In this document: piece after piece, positions 1 through 12,321 of the stretch
Position numbering within the stretch: the stretch's first letter is position 1
Layout of the letters: each line of letters starts with the position of its first letter
Assembly: GCF_003144115.1 (NCBI RefSeq)
Contig: NW_020312017.1
Coordinates: 364,845-428,844, forward strand
Origin: Tilletiopsis washingtonensis
Taxonomy: Eukaryota; Basidiomycota; Exobasidiomycetes; Entylomatales
Direction of reading: 5' to 3'
DNA length: 64,000 nt
Made by a program: the position numbers and the translations under genes
The notes under the pieces: generated by a model
What the model saw: only the letters and a program-made list of their open reading frames with translations
What the model was told of the DNA's origin: nothing
Database searches by the model: none

Positions 1-1330
1 TTGCCGAGGTGCACGCTCGCGGCGAGTGCTGGCAGTGGTGGTGAGACACGGCGAGCTCGCTGTGCCGCGAGGGGTGCGCCTGTGCAGTCGGCGAGGCGCG
101 GCGCGGCGCTCACGCAGACGGGCAGGCCGACGCCGACGCGCCAGAGGGCGCAGCGGAGCGTGCGGCGGCGATGCGCGCGGCGGCGACGTGGGCCGCTCGA
201 GGCGGGCGCGCGGGAGGAGCGAGCTCAGCTCCGGCCAGCAGGAGAGGGCCGCGCGTTGGGAGCTGGAGGAGCGTGCGCGGCGGGCGGAGCGGCGAGCGGC
301 GGGCGATAAGGGGCGGCAGAGGTGCGAGCCGCGGCGGAGGTGCAGGGCGAGAGCAGCAGCTGATAGAGGCTGAGGAGTGAGCGAGGAGTCGCAGCTGCGC
401 GTTGCGGGTGCTGGAGGTGTGAGGGTGACGCTGTGATGCTCGTCTCCGCACCCCGATGCCTCGCTGCTGGCCCCTGCTCGATGGCGCGCGACGGGCAAAG
501 GCGCGTCGCCAGCGCCGCCGCGCGCGCCAAGCTGGCGGTGTGCCGCTGGCGCTGCGCCGAGCGGTCGGTGTCGCTGCAGCTTCGTGTGCGCTTCTCTGCG
601 GGTGCACGGCAACGCCGCACCACGCTCAGCCCTCGCTGCCATGCGCCCGGGGCGTCGGCTGACGAGCGTGCCCAGGCCCTGCTCCTGCTCGCAGCCACCT
701 CAGCCAAGCTCCTGCGATCAGCCAAGCTTGACGCGTGCGCTGCGCCGAGCCGAGCACGCAGCCCTTTGCGGCGACGAGGCGCCGTGTGCGGCAGCATGCC
801 ATGTGGAGTAGCAGCGTGCCTGGCATGCCCGATTGTCCTCTTTGGCGCCCCATCCAGCCAGCCTCACACGCACCCTGCACGCCCGCGATCGGCTCTGCAG
901 CAGCAAGACAGCATTCTGATAGCAAACGCTTGCCAGCGTGTCCAGCGAGGCGAGGCTGCTGCCTGGCTGGTGGGAGAGAGCAGAGGCGGGGGCAGCCCGC
1001 GTGATGAGACGTCGACGGCGCGGCAGCGTGGGAGCGGCGGTCCCGCGAATTCAAAAAGCCGAGTACAAGCTGCGCGGCCCGGAGTTGTATCGCTGTATTC
1101 GCCTTCAGCTCGCCCTTGCGCGGCGGCCGTCGCATCGCCAGCCGCCGCCGTCGCTCGCGCGATTTTCACCCCGACCGCGACTCCCTCCCCCTCAGCAACG
1201 CCCGGCGCGCCCCATCCAGCTCCAGCCGCGAGCAGCCTCCAGGTGGCAGTCCGCCTCGGCCGTGCCTCCACTTGAGCTCGGCCTCGCCGCCCAGCACACG
1301 CCCCGCATACATACCCGCATCTCAGCAGCC
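1..1330. other. Non-coding or unresolved left edge
   Basis: No convincing gene was seen. Open frames exist on both strands, but they are Arg/Ala/Ser-rich, overlap each other and match no family, as expected by chance at this GC content. The last few hundred bases presumably hold the promoter and 5' leader of the Myb gene that starts at 1331. Confidence 0.5.
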
Positions 1331-1392
1331 ATGAGCGGCATGGCATCGACGCCGAGCCTCGACGGCGCCGCAGCGGCGCTGCTGTACGAGGC

Positions 1393-1428
<36 letters not shown>

Positions 1429-4400
1429 CACGGCCGCCGCCGCCGCCGCCGCCGCCGTGGAGCAGCAGGCGGCCGACGAGGCCAAGGCGGCGCGCCGCGA
1501 GCGCAAGAAGCGCAAGGCCGCCGCCGCCGGACTCAGCGACGACCCCGAGGAGGAGGCGCGCGCCGAGGCAAAGGCGGCCAAGCGTGCGGCCAAGGAGGCG
1601 CGCCGGGCCATGCGCGCGGCCCAGGCGGGCGAGGCAGGCGAGGCTCCCATGGCGCCGCCGCCGTCGGCAAAGACGCTCGAGAAGGCGGCGCGCAAGGCTG
1701 CCCGGCATGCCGAACGCGTGGCGCGCAAGGAGGAGAAGGCCCATGCCAAGCTGGCACGGCGGCAGCAAGAGCAGGAGCAGGAGCAGCTGCAGCACGAGCA
1801 GCTGCAGCACGAGCAGCAGGAGCTGCAGGAGCACGATCAGCAGCAGCAGCAGCTCGACGAGCAGCAGGCACAGCAGTACGCCGAGCTCGAGGCGGCGGCC
1901 GCTGCTGGCCATCCCGGCGAGCTGCTCGAGCACATGCACCACGACGAGGACGACGACGAGGCCAAGCGTCTCAAGATGGAGCAGGAGCAGCAGCTCAACG
2001 AGGAGCAGATGCATGCCGCCGACGTCGCTGCTGCCGCGGCAGCCAGCGCGCCGCAGCACGGCGCCTTCCCGCCGGCCTTCTTCCCGGACGCCACGGTCGC
2101 CACGCACGAGGGCGAGGAGCTGGCGGAGCAGCACCAGATGGCAGAGGCGCCTCTCGAGGTGCCACAAGTCCCTGCGCCGCAGCGTGCGGCGCTGCGCAAC
2201 CCCTTCCTGGCGCGCGCCGCTGCCGCTGCCGCGCCGCCGCAGCCCGTGGCGCCGGCGCTGGGCCTCGATGCCTCGCAGTTCCCGCCCGGCTTCGACTTTG
2301 CCGCCATGGCGAGCTACCTGGCGCGCTCGGCGAACAGCCATCAGGCGCCGCAGGCCGTGCCTGGTCCCTCGTCCGAGAGCGCCGGCGCCGTCGAGGCAGC
2401 CAGTGCCAGCCAGGCCAGCCTGCTGCAGGCCATCGCCGACATTACCTCTGCTCCCAACTACCTTCCTCCTCCTCCGCCGCCCCCCGCACCCGCCCGGCGT
2501 CCCATGCCCGGCGACGGCGAGGCGCCGCGTGCCGTGCGCCCGTCGGGCAAGCGCAGCAGCGTGCTCATCCGTGCCTCCAAGGAGGCCACCATCGAGGATG
2601 CCGCAGGCCTCACGCACGAGGCCATGCTGTGCGAGAAGCTCTACGAGCCGCAGCAACTCAAGTGGCTGCGCGAGGCGTACGGCCTCACGTGGAAGACGGG
2701 ACGCTACAGCAAGACGGAGGACGACGCGCTCGACGAGGCCATCGAGGTGTTCAAGGCGGTCAGTCTGTCTCCCGTGCGACTTGTGCGTGCTGGTACTGAC
2801 AACGAACAACCTCGATAGACGCACAACATGACTGCCGAGGACATGCAGTCGTTCCTCTCCAGTCGCCGCGCCGACCAGGCCGAGCTCTACACCGACTTCT
2901 TCCTGCAGCTTGGTGAGTAGGCGCGTGTCACACGAGTTGGTCATCGCGGAGCACGCTGCTCACGACTCCTTCCCCCCGCTCTTCGCCCAGGCCGCAAGCT
3001 GGGCGACCGCCCGCAGCGCAACCTGCGCACGCATGTCATCCAGCGCTTCCATCCCGATGCCGGCGGCGGACCGTGGACGGAGGAGGAGACGGCCAATCTG
3101 ATGAAGTGCGTCCGCTTGCGGCGATCGGACTGCGACGATGCTGACACGTCTCCCCCTCACAGCGCCGTCGAGGAGCACGGCCGCGTGTGGACGAAGATCG
3201 GCAAGATTGTCGGGCGCGTGCCGCGCGACTGCAAGGTCAAGTGGGAGCGCGAGACGGTGCCGGGCGGTGCCGGGCGCAACAAGGGCATGTGGAGCAAGGA
3301 GGAGGTGACGAAGCTGCGCGAGGCAGTCATGGCTGCAGCAGAAGAGCACAACCTCGACCCGCATGGCACTGGCCTGCCGTGGAACCAGATCTCGGCCGTC
3401 GTCGGCACGCGCACGGCACTGCAGTGCATGAAGAGCTGGTGAGTGAGATGGAGTCAAGGGCGGCGGCGCCTCTGCAGCTTGCTGACGGCCTTGCACCAGG
3501 AACATTGCCAGCGCTGCAGAGCGCCGCATGGCTGCCGGCGTGCACCCCAACTGGATGGGCGATCGCGACAACTACGCGCTGCTGAAGCGGTGAGCAGAAC
3601 ACGCGTGTCCCACGCCTTCGCATCCCCAGCTCACGCACTTCCGCCACAGCCTCTACAAGCAGGAGGACGCAATGCGCCTCGACGACGAGACGGCCGTGCG
3701 CTGGGCCGAGGTGGCCGACGACGAGTTCATCTGGGACTCGCTCAGCATGCAGCGCTACTACCGCTACCTGCGCGAGAAGTACGTCGACACGTGCGACCCG
3801 CCGCCGCAGGGCTTCAAGGGTGAGTCGCAGGCATTGCAGAGGCGCGCCGTCGCAGAGCCATGCAGCTGAGACGCATGCTTGGCAGCCACGCTCGACACCA
3901 TCTGGCCCGTCGTGGAGCGCAAGCATCAAGAGTGGGTCGCCTCGGGCAGCCAGGTGCACGACCTCGATGCCAGTCGCAAGCGTCAAAAGCGCCTCGTCGA
4001 TGCGCGCCACAAGCTCTCAGCCGACGGCTCGGCGGCCAAGAAGGCCAAGCCGTCGAAGCGAGCCGAGCGGCAGCAGGCGCGCGACAACGACGTCATTGAG
4101 AGTGACGAGGAGGTCGACTCGGCGGCTGCGGCGGCTCAGCAGCAGCAGCAGCAGGAACAACAGGAGATGATGATGCATCATGAGATGGAGGGACAGGAGG
4201 TGGAGCAACAGCACGAGCAGCTCGATGTCGATGCTCAACAGCAACACGACTACGAAGCACAGCAGCACGAGCTGGGCGAGGCGCAGGCGCAGCAGGAGTA
4301 CGACGAGGCGCAGCATCAACACGGACTCGACGGCCAAGAGCTGGGCGAGGTGCAGCCGCAGGAGTACGACGAGACGCAGGCGGGCCTGGAGGAGCCTCAG

Positions 4401-4556
4401 GCGCTGGACATGGGCGAGCAGGAGGCGCTGCAGCACGATGGAGACGCCGCCCACCTCGCCGACGCATCGATGCACGACGTCGGCGCAGAGCAGATGCTGC
4501 ACCACGACGACGCGATGCTGCACGAGCAGGCGCAGTACGACGAGCAGCAGTACGAT

Positions 4557-4590
<34 letters not shown>

Positions 4591-4850
4591 AGGAGCAGTA
4601 CGTGGATGAGAACGGCCTGCCCCTCGTCGTCGATGAGCAAGGCCAGGCGCTGCACCACGACGAACATGCACCGCTCGAGGCGCCGGCCGAGTACGAGATG
4701 CAAGACGTGCAGCAGCTGCCGCCGATGGGCGACGAGATGCAGTATGAGGAGCAGCAGATGCAGCAACAGCAGCCGCTGCAGGAGGGCGCAGAGGAGGAGA
4801 GCAGCGATAGCTCGGACAGCTCGGACGAGAGCAGCGACGACGAGGAGTAA
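1331..4850 (+). CDS. Myb/SANT DNA-binding protein, Reb1/DMTF1-like
   Basis: Seven exons: 1331-2758, 2819-2912, 2991-3105, 3163-3438, 3500-3589, 3650-3819, 3886-4850; they join in frame to 1045 aa. The N-terminal 470 residues are disordered, with a polyQ and polyA start and long Q/E/K-rich coiled stretches. The middle (about 535-730) carries tandem Myb-type repeats: PWTEEETANLM...VWTKIGKIVGR, then GMWSKEEVTKLREAV...TALQCMKSW, then RWAEVADDEFIWDSL. The C-terminus is acidic and Q/E/H-rich and ends in a run of S/D/E. Spacing of the Myb repeats resembles fungal Reb1 and animal TTF1/DMTF1, which bind DNA at RNA polymerase I terminators or promoters. That assignment is inference; it could be another Myb factor. 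The ATG was chosen because the Q-rich coding pattern starts there and the frame upstream looks random. Confidence 0.82.
1394..1426 (+). repeat. CAG trinucleotide run (polyQ), then GCC/GCG polyA
   Basis: About eleven consecutive CAG codons near the N-terminus of the Myb protein, followed at once by a run of alanine codons. A second GCG-type alanine run lies near 4555-4590 in the last exon. Such runs are likely to vary in length between strains. Confidence 0.9.
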
Positions 4851-5633
4851 GACCGAGGGGCGTAGCTCGCTTCCCAGACTTCGCAACCACGGCCTCTCGG
4901 TCGCCGGACTGGCCTCTTCCTCTCCTGTTACTTTGCCTTCTCTCTCCCGACGGCGATGCTGCTGTGACGAAAGCTGCCACGCCTAGCTCTGCACGCGTCT
5001 GTACAGTACAAGCATAATACGATTGGCCATCATTCCCTGATGCGAGCGTGAGGAGGAGCGAAAGGCAGGAGCAAGCCGGGGGGGGGGGGGCGAGGGCGCG
5101 GTGAATACAAAGCAAGGCACGGCCGAGGCTGTAGTGGAGACTACAACGGCGCCTCCCGCGGCTTGTACACTGACACCGCCACGCCCGAGGCGCGTGGCGC
5201 GCGGCGTGCATGGCAAGACACAGGCGGCGTGCGGCGGCCGTGTTGCCGCGCCCTGCATGAGGTTTGTCGCCGGCCGGCGCGGGCGCGGGTGCGGGCAGGG
5301 GCTGATCCTGCCGGTCCGCTGCCGCTGCTCTCCTGCCTGCGCCTGCCTGCGCCTGCCGCGCCGCGCCGCGCTGCCGCTCTCCGCCGCCGAGGCGATGGCG
5401 GCGCCTCCCGCTCGCTCCCTTCTTTCCCTCCAGCATCCCGATCCGATCCCTCCCTCAGCGCAGCTCACCGCACCCCGCCGCTCCTTCTTCTTCTCACGCT
5501 CGTCGCGCGCCTCTCCTCGCCGTCTCGCACGCCTCTCTTCGCGCGCAGGACACTGGCCTCCGCCTGGCTTCGCGCCTCCTTTCCTCGCGGCGCACGCGAC
5601 CTCACGCCGCATCCGCATCGGCGCAGTCTCGCC
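4851..5633. other. Intergenic: 3' end of the Myb gene and promoter of the hydrolase gene
   Basis: No gene seen. It contains a run of 13 G at 5078-5090 and pyrimidine-rich CTTCTTCTTCTC at about 5485-5496 on the sense strand of the next gene. Confidence 0.6.
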
Positions 5634-7462
5634 ATGCGCTTCTTTGCCGCCACGGCCGCCGCACTGGCGCTCGGTGCCACTTGGGCGTCCGCCTCGGCTG
5701 GTGCCTCTTCGCCCGTGCCAGCAGCGCACATGCGGCGCCTGCGCTCCTCTGCGCCTTCGCTCGTCGAGCGCGAGCCGCCGAGCCGCATCGTGGCGCGCCA
5801 GCAGAACACCTCGCCCACCGCCACGCTGCAGGCGACGGACGACGTGCAGGCGCAGATCGTCGCGCTGGCGGCCAGCGACCCCATCGGCGCCGCACGCATG
5901 GCCGACTCGCTCGAGAACGTCTATGCCTACGTCAACGGCGGCAATCCCGTCGGCGCGCTCATCAGCAACGACGGCGATGCAGATGCGGCAGAGAGCGAGC
6001 AGTGGCCGTGGAATCGCGGACGCAACATCACCTACGTCAACAATGCCGTCGCCGTGCCCGGCACAATCAACGGCGCGGCGGCGCCGGAGAATGAGGAGGG
6101 CTGGACCGCCCTGCCGCAGCTGGAGGGCTTTGATCTGAACCGCACGTGGGTCGTCAAGGAGACTGCTACACAGGTGCGTGCGCGGGAGCGATGTGCTTGC
6201 GTGTGTTCTGCTGCGCGCAGAGCCCAGCTGATACCTACTTGCGCGCGCAGCCGTTCTACATCACCTCGGGCTGGCAGCAGCGGGCGAGCACCATCAAGCG
6301 CGCCGTGCTCGTCTTTCCGGGCAAGGTGAGCAGCGCAGAGGGGCGCAATCGCCCACGACTGCCGCGTCTGACAGCCGCATCTGCGCAGCCTCGCGACTCG
6401 TGGAAGTACGCCAGCCTGGTGCGCAACGCGCTCAACGTCGCCGTGGCCAACGGCGTGGCCGACGGCACGACCCCCGTCGTCGTCGACGATATCATTGTGA
6501 TCAGCGTGGCGTGGCTGAACCAGTGGGACCAGCAATACGGCGCCGCGCTGTCCACCGACCTCGTCTTCCACGGCTCCACGTGGCAGTCGGGCGGCTACAG
6601 CCGCTCGCCCAAGCTCACGACCAGCGTCACGACGTACGAGGTGCTCGACGCGATGATGGACTGGCTCTTCGACACCAAGAACTTTCCCGCGCTCACCTCC
6701 GTCGCCGTCGGCGGCCACTCGATGGGCGGGCAGGCGGCGATGCGCTACTCGCTGCTCAAAAAGGCAAAGTACTACGACGACAACATGTACTTCTGGATCG
6801 GCAATCCCGGCTCGTGGGCCTGGCTCACCGACTCGCGGCCGCTGGCCAACTCGAGCTGTGACGCGACGTACGACTCGTGGCAGTACGGCCTGGGCGGCAA
6901 CCAGACGCGCGTGACCAAGTACGCGCGCAAGGACGTCGTGGCGAACCGCACGGCGGTGACGAAGCGCTTCGAGGGGCGCAACGTGCACTACGCGCTCGCG
7001 CTGCTCGACAATGGCCCGGGCGACACGCACTGCCAGGCGCTGCGGCAGGGCGGCAACCACTTGGACCGCGGCTGCCAGTTCATCATGGCGTACGGCGATG
7101 CCTTTCCGGCCAAGCACACGGCCAACTTTGTCGCCAATGCCTCGCATCAGGACTACGCCATGCTCTCGGCCAACAGCACGCTGCAGCATCTCTTTGCCGA
7201 CGGCTACTCGACACGCAACCCCAACGTCACCGACCTTGAGAATCCGGGCGACAAGGTGAAGAATGACACGGGCCCCGTGAAGAATCCGCCGCCGCGCGCA
7301 TTCGCCACGCCGGTGCACAAGATCATCAGCTATGCCCTCCTCGGCGGCAGCGTCGCGGGCGTGATTCTGGCCTTCCTGCTCCTCCCCTGCATCTTCCCCG
7401 CCAACACGGCGGTGCTGGAGCAGGAGGCATGGGAGCAGGAGGCCAAGCGCAAGCTGCTGTAG
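5634..7462 (+). CDS. Secreted or membrane-anchored alpha/beta hydrolase
   Basis: Three exons: 5634-6173, 6251-6325, 6389-7462; 562 aa. The first about 20 residues form a signal peptide (MRFFAATAAALALGATWASA). The middle is an alpha/beta-hydrolase core with the nucleophile elbow GHSMGG, placing the likely catalytic Ser at about residue 316. Many N-x-S/T sequons suggest glycosylation. Near the C-terminus a hydrophobic helix (ISYALLGGSVAGVILAFLLL) is followed by a short charged tail, so the enzyme is probably a type I membrane protein with its catalytic domain in the lumen or outside the cell. The substrate cannot be read from the sequence. The second intron (63 nt) is a multiple of three without a stop, so retention would keep the frame. 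Fungal relatives are usually annotated only as hypothetical hydrolases. Confidence 0.75.
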
Positions 7463-8160
7463 AACACAAAACAATGCGTGCGATGGCTTTTTCTCCTCCT
7501 CTCTCTCTCTCTCGCCGACTCGCGCCGTCACTCTTACGTCGACCCCTCGCCTCTCTCTCTCTTTGCACGACCCTCTCTCTCACTTGCGCCCTCGACGCCG
7601 AACCCTCTCTCACGCAGCATGTCTCCCTCGTCTTCTTCTCCCCATATACCAGCGCCCACCCACGTCTTTGCGCGCGCGTCTGTAACGCGTGTGGACCCTC
7701 TCACGTCTTCGGCCGCAGTCGAAGCGCTCTTACAGCACACTTCTCTTGCCCCTCTCCTCTCCCCCATTCGCTTCACATACTCCCCTCTACCCTTGCTCTT
7801 GCCGCCTCTCGCTGGCCGGTCCCGCGCGGTGGCGAAGCGAGCTAGGGCGAGCGCGCGCGATTCACGGAGTACACTCAGACTCAGACTCTCTCTCTCTCTG
7901 ACGCGGAAGCAATGCATCTCTGCGATGCATCCTCGGCCAACGAAGCGAGGCAGCGATGCGGCGGCGCGCCAGGGCGCACGCTGGGCAGGACGCGGCAGAG
8001 AGAGGTGAACGTGCTCCCACGCGCATAAGGGTCCGAGGCAGCCCCCAGCCTGTAGCCCCGCTTCAAGTTCGCGCGCGGCGCGGCGCGGCGGGTGATGAGC
8101 TGAGCCGATCTCCACATCTCCCCCCGCTTGTCTCCGCACCCTCACCTCTCCTCGGGCAAG
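7463..8160. other. Intergenic with CT-rich tracts
   Basis: 3' flank of the hydrolase and promoter of the thioesterase. CT dinucleotide tracts occur near 7498-7514 and 7886-7900 on the + strand. An overlapping open frame here is low-complexity Ser/Arg/Leu, not a gene. Confidence 0.6.
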
Positions 8161-9941
8161 ATGAAGTTTCTCTCCCTCCTCCCCTTTCTCGCGCTCTGCG
8201 CATCCGCCTCTCCTCTCCATGCGCCCTTCCGCCGCGCCTTCCACCCCGTCGTGCTCTGGCACGGCCTGGGCGACAGCGCCTACTCGGAGGGCATGCTCTC
8301 CCTCGCCGCCTCTCTGCGCGATGCCTTCCCGGGCATCTTTGTCCATCTCGTCCACCTCGCCGACGACCTGGCGGCCGACCAGCGCGCCGGCTTCTTCGGC
8401 GACACGACGCAGCAGGTGAACGCGGCGTGTGAGCAGTTAAAGCAGGTCAAGGAACTGCAGGGCGGCTTTGATGCCGTGGGCTTCAGCCAGGGAGGCCAGC
8501 TGCTGCGCGCCGTCGTGCAGCGCTGCGAGGGCGTGCAGGTGCGCAACTTGGTCACGTTTGGCAGCCAGGTGAGTTGCTTGTCGCCGCGCTTCTGAGAGCC
8601 ATCATGCAAGGATGGAGAGCAGCCCCAACAATGGGAGCAAGAAAGTGAAGGGGGGGGGGGGGATCCACGCAGAGACAGGTGTGGTGTGCTTGTTTGCCAT
8701 GAAGGCAGTGGGCCGATGGCGCCTTTTTGCTGCCCCCCCCTCATTGGAGTTCCTCCCCAGACGCAAGCTTGCTACGGCTCATGCCCTCGCAGCGCTTGCG
8801 TGGCCGGCGGGTGTGGGGGGGAGCAGAAAGGGGGGCTGGACGACAGGAATTTGGAGGAGGCGCAAAGTGGGCGCCCAGCTCCCCCACTCGGCGAAAAGCT
8901 GCTCTTGCTGTCTTCTCTTTGCGCTCAGGGCATCACCACACTTTTCTTGCTTCGCCGTGCCTTCGTGTGCCTGGTGGGGCTTTGCGGGGGGCCTCTTTCC
9001 TGTCCCCTTTCGCTGACATCTCTCCTGCACGCAAACTACCAGCACATGGGCATCTCCGACTTCCCCGCCTGCAAGCCGGCGGACCTGCTCTGCCGGCTGG
9101 CCGAGGGCGCGCTGCGCGGCGGCGTGTACTCCGACTATGCGCAGACGCACCTCGTCTCGGCGCAGTACTATCGCGACCCCACGTCCGTCGCGGGCTATGC
9201 GCGCTACCTCGCGACGAACCACTTCATCGCCGACATCAACAATGAACGCGAGCGCAAGGGCGAGTACAAGGAGAGAATGCAGGCGTTGGAGAGCTTTGTG
9301 ATGCTGTGAGTGTGTTTGCGTCCCACACTGGCACGGTGAGCGCAGGAAAGAGAGCAGCGCTGATCGAGGAACACTTGGTGGTGCTTAGCATGTTCGACAA
9401 GGACATCACCGTCGAGCCGAAGCAGTCGTCCTGGTTTGCCTCGTATCCCATCGCCAACGCCTCTTCCTCCACGCTCGCGCATGATCCCGCGCTGGAGCCG
9501 ACGCCGCTGCGGCAGAGCGTCATCTACACGGAGGACCGCCTCGGGCTGCAGAGCATCGACAAGCGTGGCGGCCTGCTGCTGGAGCTGTGCCGCGGTGTGC
9601 ACATGCAGATCGACGAGGCATGCCAGCGCCTCGTGTTTGGCAAATACAGTGCGTTTGTCGTCGTCGCCTCCCCCCCTCCTCCTCCTCCCCCCTTGCTCCC
9701 CTGGCTCACACCTTGCGCCCCGTCCAAAGTCGGCACCTCGCCCCCCTCGCGCCTCCTCCCCGGCGCGCTGCGCCGCCGCTGGGCGCGCGCCCTGTACGCC
9801 ACGCTGGGCCTGCGCGGCGCCGCACTGCCCACCGAGGCACACGCGGCGCTGCTCCTCGCGCTCGCGGCGCTGCTGCAGGCGCTTGTGGTGTGTGCGGCGG
9901 CGGTGCGGCGCAGGATGTTCGGCGCGATTCGCCTTGCGTAG
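8161..9941 (+). CDS. PPT1: Palmitoyl-protein thioesterase, PPT1 family
   Basis: Four exons: 8161-8568, 9043-9305, 9389-9648, 9730-9941; 380 aa. It begins with a signal peptide (MKFLSLLPFLALCASASP). PPT1 landmarks are in order: VVLWHGLGDS near the start, the nucleophile motif GFSQGG, GISDFPACK, a region resembling the human ADINQER...ALKKFVM segment, DRLGLQSID, and a late His in RGVHMQID. The family removes palmitate from cysteines of S-acylated proteins in the lysosome or vacuole. Two oddities stand out. The first intron is 474 nt, long for this genome, and includes a 13-G run at 8650-8662. After the catalytic His the protein continues into a tail with a hydrophobic helix (LLLALAALLQALVVCAAAV), absent from soluble animal PPT1, which suggests membrane anchoring. 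The last intron (81 nt) is in frame and stop-free, so an isoform with it retained is possible. Confidence 0.88.
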
Positions 9942-10734
9942 GTCTGCTATGCTACCCTGGCGTGGAGCGGAGAGGGGAGAAAAGGGAGTGAATGTATATA
10001 TCCAAAGGTCGCTGGAAATCAGACTCGATCGATTCGCCCTCTCTCCTAGCCTGCTGCCTCGCGTGTTAGCATGTGTGCTTCTTCTCTCAGTCATGCCTTC
10101 CCAGTCCTGAGTCAACAAGGAGCGCACGCTGGGACAGGGGGGCCGTCTAGGGTCGGTGGACGGCCATGAGTGGGACTCACAGCTGCGGGGAGACACCCTC
10201 ACTTCTGCCCTCGTGCGAGACGAAGGCCAGCCGAGGAGAGGCGGAGGGCTCACGCGAGCGGCGGCGGCGCCGCGGCGGCGCGCGCCGCGCGCGCGGTCGC
10301 CGTCGGCTGCGGCGCTACCGGTACGCGCGGCATCTTCTTGACCTCCACCACTCAGCCTCTCACCTCCCTCGCGCCCTCTGCCTTGCCCACTGCCCCGCGC
10401 GCCGCCTCTTTGCTGCCTGCTTCAGTCGCGCGCTGCATTCGCCAGGCACTGCGAGACACGTATACCTCGCGCAAAGCCCAGCTTCATACCCACTTGCGGC
10501 TTGCCGACCGCCGCGCCACCTCTGTCGCAGCCCGCCGCGGCCTCCTTCCAGCGGGCACCCTCTGCCGCCGCATTCCTTCTTCCATCGCCTGCTCGTCTCT
10601 GCCGCCAGCTAGCACGGAGGACTGCACTGAGAGACCCTGGCACACGCCGGCGCAGCGCGTCTCTCTCTCTCTCGCCGAGTCGCAGGGCTCTTCTACCCCG
10701 CACTGCGCCGGCGCGCGCACAGCTGTGCTGCACA
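9942..10734. promoter_or_regulatory. Intergenic promoter region of the PP4 gene
   Basis: No gene seen. A sense-strand CT tract at 10660-10672 lies 60-75 nt before the PP4 start codon; similar tracts precede other genes here. Confidence 0.45.
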
Positions 10735-12321
10735 ATGCTGTCCGATCTTGACCGGTGAGAGTCGCAGCACACTGGACGCTTCATTCCTCGCACACCATAC
10801 AATGTCCATCGCTCATGCACTCCATGTCTGCGATTGCAGTCAAATAGAGCAGCTCTCGCGCTGCGAGCCCATCTCCGAGGCGCAGGTGCGCACCCTCTGT
10901 CTCAAGGCGCGCGAGATTCTCGTCGAGGAGGCCAATGTGCAGCACGTCGATGCGCCCGTGACGATCTGCGGCGACATCCACGGCCAGTTCTGGGACCTCA
11001 TGGAGCTCTTTCGCGTGGGCGGCATGTGCCCGCAGACGCAGTATCTCTTCATGGGTGAGTCCTAGTCGCGTGAAGAGGCAGTGCGAGCACCTTGGCGCTG
11101 TGCGGCCGGCGCATCCTCCGCCTCACCGTGGAGCATCCGCTGAGTCTGGCAACGCTCCATCAGGTGACTTCGTCGACCGTGGCTTCTACAGCGTCGAGAC
11201 CTTCCTCCTCCTGCTGGCGTACAAAGTCCGCTATCCGGACCGCATCACGCTCATCCGCGGCAACCACGAGTCGCGGCAGATCACGCAGGTGTACGGCTTC
11301 TACGACGAGTGTGCGCGCAAGTACGGCAGCGCAAACGTGTGGCGCTACTGCTGCGAGGTGTTCGACTATCTGGCTCTGGGCGCCGTGGTGGATGGCAGAG
11401 TGTTCTGCGTGCATGGTGGCCTGTCGCCGAATGTGGGGTCGATTGATCAGGTGAGTGCATCTGGCTGCGGGAGACGAGAGATGCCAAGCGGACGGCGGCA
11501 TCGGGCGTTTGAGACGGAGATGTGCAGGAGGCCGGGCGAGCAGGCACTGCTTGGGCAGCTGCGTCTGCGCAAGCAATGGGCGAGGGGTGCGATGTCGAGG
11601 CACGGACAGCGGCGAGAGCGAGGGCGTCGGCGAGCAAGGGCTTCATCCTTGCCTGCGATTGCCGTCTGCCTTGCACCCTGCCCGCTCCTCGGTGCAATCG
11701 AAGGCGACACACACAGGGCTGACTTTGCCCGTGCTCTTGCCCACGGCACTGCAGATCCGGCAAATCGATCGCAAGCAAGAGGTGCCGCACGACGGCGCCA
11801 TGTGTGATTTGCTCTGGTCCGATCCGGACGGTGAGTGGTCGTAGCCTTTCCAGAGTCGCCGCTGTCTCCGCCCTATTGCCCTGTCGCTGAGCCAAGCTTG
11901 GCGCCCTTTCCCCCCTCACAGAGATCCAGGGCTGGGGCATGTCGCCCCGCGGCGCCGGCTATCTCTTCGGTGCCGACGTGGCGCTGCAGTTCGCGCATGC
12001 AAACGGCCTCGATCTCATCGCCCGCGCGCATCAGCTCGTGCTCGAGGGCTACAAGCTCATGTTTGAAAACACCATCGTGACGGTGTGGAGCGCGCCCAAC
12101 TACTGCTATCGCTGCGGCAACGTGGCCAGCATCCTCAAGCTGGACGAGGCACTGAACTCGAAGTACGAGACGTTTGACGCCGCGGCGCAGGAGAGTGAGT
12201 TGGCCGAGGATCTCGTGCAAGCTTGGCGATGGTGGCCATCGTGTGCCCGACCGCTCATCCTCTGTCCTCTGCAGGCCAGTCCATCCCCGCAAAACGCACG
12301 ACGCCAGAGTACTTTCTCTAG
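10735..12321 (+). CDS. PPH3: Serine/threonine phosphatase PP4 catalytic subunit
   Basis: Six exons: 10735-10754, 10840-11054, 11164-11450, 11755-11830, 11922-12194, 12275-12321; 305 aa, the normal PP4c length. Metal-binding PPP motifs are complete: [26 protein letters not shown] and the later RAHQLV. The start ([16 protein letters not shown]) and end (TTPEYFL) match PP4c rather than PP2A or PP6, and the terminal YFL is the usual carboxymethylation signal. In yeast Pph3 acts with Psy2/Psy4 to dephosphorylate gamma-H2AX and Rad53 after DNA damage. The first coding exon has only 20 nt, but the splice restores the conserved DLDRQIEQL. The fourth intron in genomic order before exon 4 is 304 nt, longer than its neighbours. 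The gene ends 117 bp from the 3' end of the convergent cofactor C gene. Confidence 0.96.

Noticed and set aside
433-1275. Long open frame upstream of the Myb gene
   Set aside because: Arg/Ala/Ser/Cys-rich, overlapped by equally long frames on the other strand, no motif; typical of GC-rich non-coding sequence.
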